This document shows, piece after piece, positions 58,315-64,000 of a stretch of DNA of 64,000 nucleotides; within the stretch, counting starts at the first letter, position 1, and each line of letters starts with the position of its first letter. The position numbers and the translations under genes were made by a program. The DNA comes from Pseudomonadota bacterium (GTDB lineage: Bacteria > Pseudomonadota > Alphaproteobacteria > Rhodospirillales > Magnetospirillaceae). Below the pieces are notes generated by a model. That model saw only the letters and a program-made list of their open reading frames with translations. It had not been told where the DNA came from and ran no database searches. The stretch covers positions 1 through 64,000 of the forward strand of contig JAJXWP010000012.1 of NCBI GenBank assembly GCA_021781575.1. Direction: 5' to 3'.

Positions 58315-59643
58315 TCACAGCACCCCGCTCTTCACCACCTTGCTGAAGAACTCATAGCTGTCCTTCGGCGTCCGCTTCAGCGTGTCGTAGTCGACATGCA
58401 CGATGCCGAAGCGTTTGGATAGGCCGAAGGCCCATTCGAAATTGTCGAGCAGGCTCCAGCACAGGTAGCCCTTGACGTTGCAGCCGGCCGCCAGGGCGCG
58501 GGCCACCGCTCCCAGGTGCTCTCTGAGGAAAGCGACCCGCTCGGGGTCGTGGACCCGGCCTTCGGTCACCTGGTCGTCATATGCGGCGCCGTTCTCGGCA
58601 ATGAACACGGCCGGATTTCCATAGTGCTCCTTGAAATCGACGAGTTGGTCGTAAAGACCGTCCGGCTGCACCGGCCAGGCCATGCCGGTCCACCGTTCGC
58701 AGCGGGCGTCGCCCCAGCCGACATCGAACGGTCGGCCCGCCTCGAACTTCATCGTCATGCGGGAGTAGTAGTTGATGCCCAGCAGGTCGATCGGATAACG
58801 AATGGCTTGTTCGTCGCCGGGCAGGACGAAGTCCCTCATCCGATCGGCCAGGACGGGCGGAATGCGCCCCAACATCAGGCCATCCAGTGGGACGCGGTTC
58901 CATACCGCATCCCACCGCGCCGCCGCGGCGACATCCGCCGCGCGGTCGGTGTCGGGCCGGCAGGGTTGCAGGTTGATCACCGTTCCCAAGGTGAGGCCGT
59001 CGCCGGAATGCTCGGCAGAGATCGCCCGCAGCGCGGCGCCCTGCGCCAGATTCTGGTGATGCAGCGCCCGCAGGATGCCCACCTCGCCCAGCTTATGGCC
59101 GGGCGCATGCTCTCCGACGCCGTAACCGAAGATGGCGACTACGTTGGGCTCGTTCAGCATCATCCAGTCCTTGACCCGATCAGCCAAGCGCTGGGAGACC
59201 ACCCGGGCGTATTCGGCGAACGGCCCGATGATCTCTCGCCCCTGCCAGCCGCCCCGGTCCTCCAGCGGCTGCGGCAGATCCCAGTGGTAAAGGCAGGCCA
59301 TCGGCCGGATGCCCGCGGCCAGCAGGCCGTCCACCAGGCGGTCGTAGAAGTCGAGGCCCTTCTCGTTGATCGGGCCCGTGCCGGCCGGGACGATGCGCGG
59401 CCACGCGATGGAGAAGCGATAGGCATTGAATCCCGCCGCCTTCATCAGCGCGACGTCTTCGCGCCAGCGATAATAATGGTCACAGGCGACTGCGGCGTTG
59501 GTGCCGTCGATGATGCGCCCGGCGGCGGCGAAAGTATCCCACACGCAGGGGCCGCGGCCATCGGCATCGAGGGCGCCCTCGATCTGGTAGGACGAAGTCG
59601 AGGCACCCCAAAGAAAATCCCTGGGAAAGGTGAAGGAAATCAT
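58315..59643 (-). CDS. GH1 beta-glucosidase (second copy)
   Basis: 442 aa. Same family as 54175-55518: FLWGASTSSYQIEGAL, acid/base Glu near 165 in MMLNEPN, nucleophile Glu near 349 in FIAENGAAYDD, and the ending CWSLLDNFEWAFGLSKRFGIVHVDYDTLKRTPK. ATG at 59643 has GGGGA about six bases upstream. Cytoplasmic. Compared with the first copy, the acid/base motif is the canonical NEP rather than NEF, and the substrate loops differ, so the two probably have different specificities. Confidence 0.94.
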   Translation of the reverse strand: MISFTFPRDFLWGASTSSYQIEGALDADGRGPCVWDTFAAAGRIIDGTNAAVACDHYYRWREDVALMKAAGFNAYRFSIAWPRIVPAGTGPINEKGLDFYDRLVDGLLAAGIRPMACLYHWDLPQPLEDRGGWQGREIIGPFAEYARVVSQRLADRVKDWMMLNEPNVVAIFGYGVGEHAPGHKLGEVGILRALHHQNLAQGAALRAISAEHSGDGLTLGTVINLQPCRPDTDRAADVAAAARWDAVWNRVPLDGLMLGRIPPVLADRMRDFVLPGDEQAIRYPIDLLGINYYSRMTMKFEAGRPFDVGWGDARCERWTGMAWPVQPDGLYDQLVDFKEHYGNPAVFIAENGAAYDDQVTEGRVHDPERVAFLREHLGAVARALAAGCNVKGYLCWSLLDNFEWAFGLSKRFGIVHVDYDTLKRTPKDSYEFFSKVVKSGVL

Positions 59644-59731
59644 GCCGCAGTCCCCTGACCGAGTTGACGCGGCACCAGAATGCCTCAAGAGCGCCGCCTA
59701 CACCACCCCCCCGCCCCGCGGAACGAGCCGA

Positions 59732-60106
59732 TCAGAACAGGTTCAGCGCCAGTTTGGCGTCGGTTGACATGCGCTCCATCGACCACGGCGGTTCCCAGAC
59801 CAGGGCCACGGTCACCTCGCCGACGCCAGGAACCAGCGCGACGGTGTTCGCCACCTGCTGCGGCAGCGCGCCCGCCACCGGGCAGCTCGGCGCAGTGAGC
59901 GTCATTTCGATTGTCACCGTGCCGTCCTTTTGGACGTCGAGATTGTAGATCAGGCCGAGATCAAAAATATTCACCGGAATCTCGGGATCGTAGACCGTCG
60001 ACAGTGCTTCGATCACGTCCTCTTCGTCGGCCGCCAGCAAGCCCGGCTCCAACGGCCTGCCCGCCTTCGCGACGCTGGAGGAATCAGCTGTATCCATGGC
60101 GTTCAT
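59732..60106 (-). CDS. sufT: SufT, MIP18/DUF59-family Fe-S maturation protein
   Basis: 124 aa. VYDPEIPVNIFDLGLIYNL and LTAPSCPVAGALP with the conserved Cys, and the ending VWEPPWSMERMSTDAKLALNLF, are the SufT/DUF59 marks. SufT aids maturation of Fe-S proteins under high demand. Start overlaps the sufU stop (ATGA). Last gene of the visible suf operon. A second family member is encoded at 35046-35342. Confidence 0.9.
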   Translation of the reverse strand: MNAMDTADSSSVAKAGRPLEPGLLAADEEDVIEALSTVYDPEIPVNIFDLGLIYNLDVQKDGTVTIEMTLTAPSCPVAGALPQQVANTVALVPGVGEVTVALVWEPPWSMERMSTDAKLALNLF

Positions 60107-60564
60107 TCGGTCGTCACCTTCTGCTCGTCCTTGAGCGCGGCCACCAGCGTATGCCAGGCCAGAGTCGCGCATTTAACCCGAACCGGGTAATCGCGCACCC
60201 CGGCCAGAACACTGAGGCGATCCATCTCGTCCTCCAATTCGTCGGAGGGCTCGGCCTCGCCGCCGGTGGCCAGGGCGTGGAAATTGGCGAATAGCTCTTC
60301 CGCCTGTTTCTCGGTCTTGCCGACCAAGACCTCGGTCATCAGCGAAGCCGATGCCGTCGAGATGGCGCACCCCTGCCCCTCGAACGACACGTCCTCGATC
60401 ACCCCGTCGGCATTGACCTTAAGGAACACAATCAGCTTGTCGCCGCACAGCGGATTCTCGCCGCGGGCGTGATGGTTGGCGTCCTCGATCATGCGGCGGT
60501 TCCGCGGATGCCGGCCGTGGTCGAGAATGACTTCCTGATAGAGATCGCGCAGATCGTCGCTCAT
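60103..60564 (-). CDS. sufU: SufU-type Fe-S assembly protein (IscU fold)
   Basis: 153 aa. Three conserved cysteines: NPLCGD, EGQGCAIS and RVKCATLAW; the extra region with DEMDRLSVLAGVRDYPVR is characteristic of SufU rather than IscU. SufU is a zinc protein that accepts sulphur from SufS (in place of SufE), or acts as a scaffold. ATG at 60564 overlaps the sufS stop (ATGA). Confidence 0.93.
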   Translation of the reverse strand: MSDDLRDLYQEVILDHGRHPRNRRMIEDANHHARGENPLCGDKLIVFLKVNADGVIEDVSFEGQGCAISTASASLMTEVLVGKTEKQAEELFANFHALATGGEAEPSDELEDEMDRLSVLAGVRDYPVRVKCATLAWHTLVAALKDEQKVTTE

Positions 60565-61811
60565 TGCCCGAAAAGCTCCTGAACTTTCCGCACCGCCGCC
60601 ACCAGGGCGTCCACGTCGGCTCGGTTGTTGTAAAGGCCGAACGAGGCTCGCGCGGTGGCCGGTACGCCGAAACGCTCCATCAGCGGCTGCGCGCAATGAT
60701 GCCCGGCGCGTATCGCCACACCGGCGTTGTCCAACACCTGGGCGATGTCGTGCGGATGAGCGCAGTCGAGGGAGAAGGAAATTACCGCCGCCTTGTGCGG
60801 AGCGGTGCCGATGACCCGCAAACCCGGTACCGCCGTAAGCTGTTCCGTCGCATAGGCCAGCAGATCGTTCTCGTGCCGAGCGATCCGGTCGAGCCCAAGC
60901 GCCGTCACGTAATCGATCGCGGCGGCCAGGGCGGGCACCTGGGCGATGGCCGGCGTCCCCGCTTCGAACTTCTGGGGCAGAGGCGCCCAGCTGCTCTTCT
61001 CGAAGGTGACGGTGCGGATCATGTCGCCGCCGCCTTGATAGGGCGGCATGGCGTTGAGCAATTCCTCCTTGCCGTACAAGACGCCGACGCCGGTCGGACC
61101 GTATAGCTTGTGCCCGGAGAAGGCGTAGAAGTCGGCGTCCAGGGCCTGCACATCCACCGGCAGATGCATCACCGCCTGCGCGCCGTCGATCAGCACCCGG
61201 GCGCCGGCCGCATGGGCTGCCTGAATGATCTCGGCCACCGGCAGGATGGTCCCCAGCACGTTGGAGATATGGGCTACCGCCACCAGCTTGGTGCGTGCGG
61301 TGAACAAGCCGGTGATAGCATCCAGCGGCACGTCGCCGTCATCGTTCACCGGCGCCACCTTGATCACCACGCCGCGCTCTTCCCGCAGCAACTGCCAGGG
61401 AACGATGTTCGAATGGTGCTCGAGGCCGGTAATGACGATCTCGTCGCCCGGCTGCAGGAGCCGCCTGCCGTAGGTGGCCGCCACCAGGTTGATCGACTCG
61501 GTGGTGTTGCGGGTGAAGATCACCTCGTGGGAATGCTTGGCGTTGAGGAACCCCTGGACGGTCCGCCGCGCCGCCTCGTAACGCTCGGTCGCCCGCTCGC
61601 TCAGATAATAGAGGCCACGATGGATATTGGCGTATTCCGTCGCATAGATGCGGCTTTCCGCATCGATCACCGACTGCGGCTTCTGCGCCGAGGCGGTGCT
61701 GTCCAGATAGACCAGCGGGCGCCCGCGGACCGGCCGCCCGAGGATCGGGAAGTCGGTGCGGATCTGCTCGACGTCAAAGACGCCCCGCGGTTCAGCCTTG
61801 GCGATGATCAT
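60561..61811 (-). CDS. sufS: Cysteine desulfurase SufS
   Basis: PLP enzyme that frees sulphur from L-cysteine as a persulphide for Fe-S clusters. 416 aa from the ATG at 61811 with GAGGAGG upstream. N terminus FPILGRPVRGRPLVYLDSTASAQKP, ITGLEHHSNIVPWQ, the PLP-binding lysine in FSGHKLYGPTGVG, and the class II active-site Cys in RAGHHCAQPLMERFG. Start lies 20 bases inside the end of sufD. Works with SufU and the SufBCD scaffold. Confidence 0.95.
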   Translation of the reverse strand: MIIAKAEPRGVFDVEQIRTDFPILGRPVRGRPLVYLDSTASAQKPQSVIDAESRIYATEYANIHRGLYYLSERATERYEAARRTVQGFLNAKHSHEVIFTRNTTESINLVAATYGRRLLQPGDEIVITGLEHHSNIVPWQLLREERGVVIKVAPVNDDGDVPLDAITGLFTARTKLVAVAHISNVLGTILPVAEIIQAAHAAGARVLIDGAQAVMHLPVDVQALDADFYAFSGHKLYGPTGVGVLYGKEELLNAMPPYQGGGDMIRTVTFEKSSWAPLPQKFEAGTPAIAQVPALAAAIDYVTALGLDRIARHENDLLAYATEQLTAVPGLRVIGTAPHKAAVISFSLDCAHPHDIAQVLDNAGVAIRAGHHCAQPLMERFGVPATARASFGLYNNRADVDALVAAVRKVQELFGQ

Positions 61812-63054
61812 CGATCCTCCTCGTCGCATGAGCGCCTTGCAGACGCTCGCCGACCACCGCGGCAAACGCCTGCCGTACCGGCTCCGCCTCGATCCGCTCC
61901 AGCACCTCGGCGAGGAACGCCTCGATCAGCAGGTGGCGGGCCGTCGCCTCGTCGATGCCTCTGGCCCGCAAGTAGAACAACGCCGTCTCGTCGATATCGC
62001 CGATGGTGCAGCCATGTCCGCATTTGACGTCGTCGGCATAAATCTCCAGTTCCGGCTTGCCGTCCATCTCGGCCTGGGGCGACAGCAGCAAAGCCTTGCT
62101 CAGCTGGTGCGCGTCGGTCTTCTGGGCGCCGCGCTGGACCAGCACCGTACCCTGAAAGACGCCGCGCGCCTGATCGTCGAGCACCCCCTTGAACACTTGG
62201 CGGGAAGCTCCGCCCGGCCCGACATGGGTGACGAAGGTGGTAGTGTCCAGATGCTGCTGGCCGGCCCCCAGATAGGCACCATCCAGTGCGAACGATGCCT
62301 CCAGCCCGTCCAAGGCAGCATGGACCTCATGGCGCGCCAGCCTTGCCCCGGTCTGTACCAGCACACCGTCATAATGCGCCCCGGCGGCAAGCGAAACGCC
62401 GAGGGTGGCCACGTGGACGGCCTGGGCCGCCTCGTCCTGCAGCTTGTAGTGGCGGAGCGCGGCGCCGGAAGCCAGCGCGATCTCGAGGACGCTGTTGGAA
62501 AAATAGGTACCGCTGCCCTGATGACGTTCGATCAATGTGGCCGAGCCGCCCTCCTCCACCACCACCAGGCAGCGCGGATGGAAGGCCAGCGGCTCTTCTC
62601 CGGCTTGGCCGAGGGAGAGAACTTCAATGGGGCGAGCGACCGTCACGCCGGCGCCGATGCGCAGCACCACACCATCGGCGAACAACGCGCTGTTGAGCGT
62701 CGCCAGCGACTTGGCGTCGGGCGGGATGGTTCGGCCGAGATGAGCCTGGACGAGGTCAGCGGAAAATCCGCTGTCCAGGCGATCGACCACCACTCCGGCC
62801 GGCAGCGGCGTGTCCGGCGAGGCGACCAGGCTACCGTTGACCAGGACAAGGCGGATCGCATCGCCCAGCGGCACGGCTTCGGGCGGTCCGCCTTGCGGCT
62901 TTTCCGCCAAGGCGAAGGAGGCCACCCCCAGGCCGGCGACGTCGGTGTATTTCCACGCCTCGTCGCGGCGGCTGGGCAGCCCGGCCGCGTCGGCCTTGGC
63001 CCGCGCCGCCCGGCGCAAGGACTCCAGCCAGTCAGGATGCGATGCCGCCGTCAT
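61792..63054 (-). CDS. sufD: Fe-S cluster assembly protein SufD
   Basis: 420 aa. SufD partner of SufB in the SufBC2D scaffold. N-terminal SRRDEAWKYTDVAGL is the usual opening, a right-handed beta-helix core follows, and the C-terminal block has DDVKCGHGCTIGDIDETALFYLRARGIDEATARHLLIEAF, the conserved SufB/SufD family end. ATG overlaps the sufC stop (ATGA). Confidence 0.94.
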   Translation of the reverse strand: MTAASHPDWLESLRRAARAKADAAGLPSRRDEAWKYTDVAGLGVASFALAEKPQGGPPEAVPLGDAIRLVLVNGSLVASPDTPLPAGVVVDRLDSGFSADLVQAHLGRTIPPDAKSLATLNSALFADGVVLRIGAGVTVARPIEVLSLGQAGEEPLAFHPRCLVVVEEGGSATLIERHQGSGTYFSNSVLEIALASGAALRHYKLQDEAAQAVHVATLGVSLAAGAHYDGVLVQTGARLARHEVHAALDGLEASFALDGAYLGAGQQHLDTTTFVTHVGPGGASRQVFKGVLDDQARGVFQGTVLVQRGAQKTDAHQLSKALLLSPQAEMDGKPELEIYADDVKCGHGCTIGDIDETALFYLRARGIDEATARHLLIEAFLAEVLERIEAEPVRQAFAAVVGERLQGAHATRRIDDHRQG

Positions 63055-63800
63055 GCCGCCTGCCCCACGAACTGCGCGTAGCCGGTGCGCTCCAACTCCA
63101 GCGCCAGATCCTTGCCACCGGTTTGCACGATGCGCCCGCCCGCCAGAACATGGACCTTGTCGGGAACGATATAGTCGAGGATACGCTGGTAGTGGGTGAT
63201 CACCAGCATGGCCCGCTGCGGATTGCGGAAGGCGTCCACCGCTTCGGCCACCACCTTCAGCGCGTCGATGTCGAGGCCAGAGTCTGTTTCATCGAGGATC
63301 ATGAAGCTGGGCTCCAGCAAGGCCATCTGCAGGGCCTCGTAGCGCTTCTTCTCGCCGCCGGAGAATCCGGTATTGACCGCCCGGCGCAGCATCTCTTCAC
63401 TGACCCCCAACTCTTTCGCCTTTTTGCGAGCCAGCTTGAGGAACTGCATGGCGTCCAGTTCCGATTCGCCACGCGACCGCCGCACCGCATTGACCGCCGT
63501 CTTGAGGAAGTTGACACCGGTGACCCCGGGGATCTCGACGGGGTATTGAAACGCCAGGAAGACCCCCTGGCGAGCCCGCTCCTCGGTCTTCATCGCCAGC
63601 AGGTCCTGACCCTTGTAGGTCACCGACCCTGCGGTCACCTGGTAGCCATCGCGCCCGGCCAGCACGTAGGACAAGGTGCTCTTGCCCGAACCGTTGGGGC
63701 CCATTACCGCGTGGACCTCCCCCGCCGGGACCGTCAGGTCGATGCCCTTGAGAATTTCGCGGCCATCGACCGACGCATGCAGGTTACGGATTTCGAGCAT
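63051..63800 (-). CDS. sufC: Fe-S cluster assembly ATPase SufC
   Basis: 249 aa ABC-type ATPase of the SufBCD scaffold. Walker A GPNGSGKSTLSYVLAG, Q-loop AFQYPVEIPGV, signature FSGGEKKRYEALQMA, Walker B SFMILDETDSGLDIDAL and the His switch VITHYQRIL are all intact. ATG shares one base with the sufB stop. Confidence 0.96.
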   Translation of the reverse strand: MLEIRNLHASVDGREILKGIDLTVPAGEVHAVMGPNGSGKSTLSYVLAGRDGYQVTAGSVTYKGQDLLAMKTEERARQGVFLAFQYPVEIPGVTGVNFLKTAVNAVRRSRGESELDAMQFLKLARKKAKELGVSEEMLRRAVNTGFSGGEKKRYEALQMALLEPSFMILDETDSGLDIDALKVVAEAVDAFRNPQRAMLVITHYQRILDYIVPDKVHVLAGGRIVQTGGKDLALELERTGYAQFVGQAA

Positions 63801-64000
63801 TACCCAACACTCCCTTCGAGGCTGATAGCCACCAGTTTTTGCGCCTCCACGGCGAACTCCATCGGCAGATGCTGAAGCACGTCGCGGCAGAAGCCGTTGA
63901 CGATCAGCGATACCGCCTCTTCTTCCGACAGCCCGCGCTGCCGTGCGTAAAACAGCTGTTCCTCGCTGATCTTGCTGGTCGTCGCCTCATGTTCGATGCG
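63800..64000 (-). CDS. sufB: Fe-S cluster assembly protein SufB, C-terminal part
   Basis: Only the last 66 residues lie in the window. [39 protein letters not shown] and [22 protein letters not shown] are the standard SufB C terminus. The rest of the gene continues beyond 64000. First visible gene of sufBCDSUT. Confidence 0.93.
   Translation of the reverse strand, partial: RIEHEATTSKISEEQLFYARQRGLSEEEAVSLIVNGFCRDVLQHLPMEFAVEAQKLVAISLEGSVG

Noticed and set aside
1-64000. CRISPR arrays, tRNA/rRNA genes, insertion sequences, prophage
   Set aside because: Looked for regularly spaced repeats, cloverleaf-like segments, transposase or integrase motifs and phage structural genes, and saw none.

Overview
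The window is GC-rich, densely packed bacterial chromosome. Gene content points to an alphaproteobacterium, probably Rhodospirillales and possibly Magnetospirillum-like. That placement is inferred from family content and base composition; there is no rRNA here to prove it. I see no tRNA, rRNA, CRISPR array, insertion sequence, integrase, relaxase or phage gene.

Layout. 1-2041: start of a low-complexity beta-type protein (-) and an AT-richer acyltransferase (-). 2592-9738: a lytic transglycosylase, then an interleaved trehalose/glycogen/glucose block (otsB, glgC, glgA, otsA, glk). 9735-28156 (-): one tightly coupled run of 20 genes. It begins with VirB-type secretion genes (virB2, virB3, virB4, three virB5-like paralogues, a virB7-like lipoprotein, virB8, virB9, an unknown gene and a virB1-like transglycosylase). 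It continues without a break into a complete R64-type IVb pilus set (prepilin peptidase, TcpQ/PilL domain protein, PilN secretin, PilO, PilP, PilQ ATPase, PilR, PilS prepilin, PilM-like). A divergent XRE/S24-type regulator (28505-29131) faces it across two large palindromes. No VirB6, VirB10, VirB11, VirD4 or relaxase is visible, so this does not look like a standard conjugation system. It is the best candidate in the window for an undescribed machine.

29141-45670 holds signalling and housekeeping genes. These are a degenerate receiver fused to pentapeptide repeats, an OmpR-family regulator, E. coli-type SerA, an ammonium transporter with a sigma-54-like promoter, an MIP18-family protein with a membrane partner, a phosphoesterase, a YchJ-like SEC-C protein, a LOG-family protein, a gamma-glutamylcyclotransferase and an enoyl-CoA hydratase. 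They also include a CBS-PAS-GGDEF-(degenerate EAL) protein, a pseudo-receiver, an unknown helical protein and a small four-cysteine protein.

45687-59643 holds an Old Yellow Enzyme homologue, a six-helix membrane protein, a divergent pirin/LysR pair, a glycine-zipper lipoprotein, a PEBP protein, an SbmA/YddA-like ABC protein with a ruined nucleotide-binding domain, two GH1 beta-glucosidases, a diguanylate cyclase and a beta-rich protein of unknown role. 59732-64000 (-) is the suf Fe-S assembly operon sufB(partial)-C-D-S-U-T, translationally coupled throughout.
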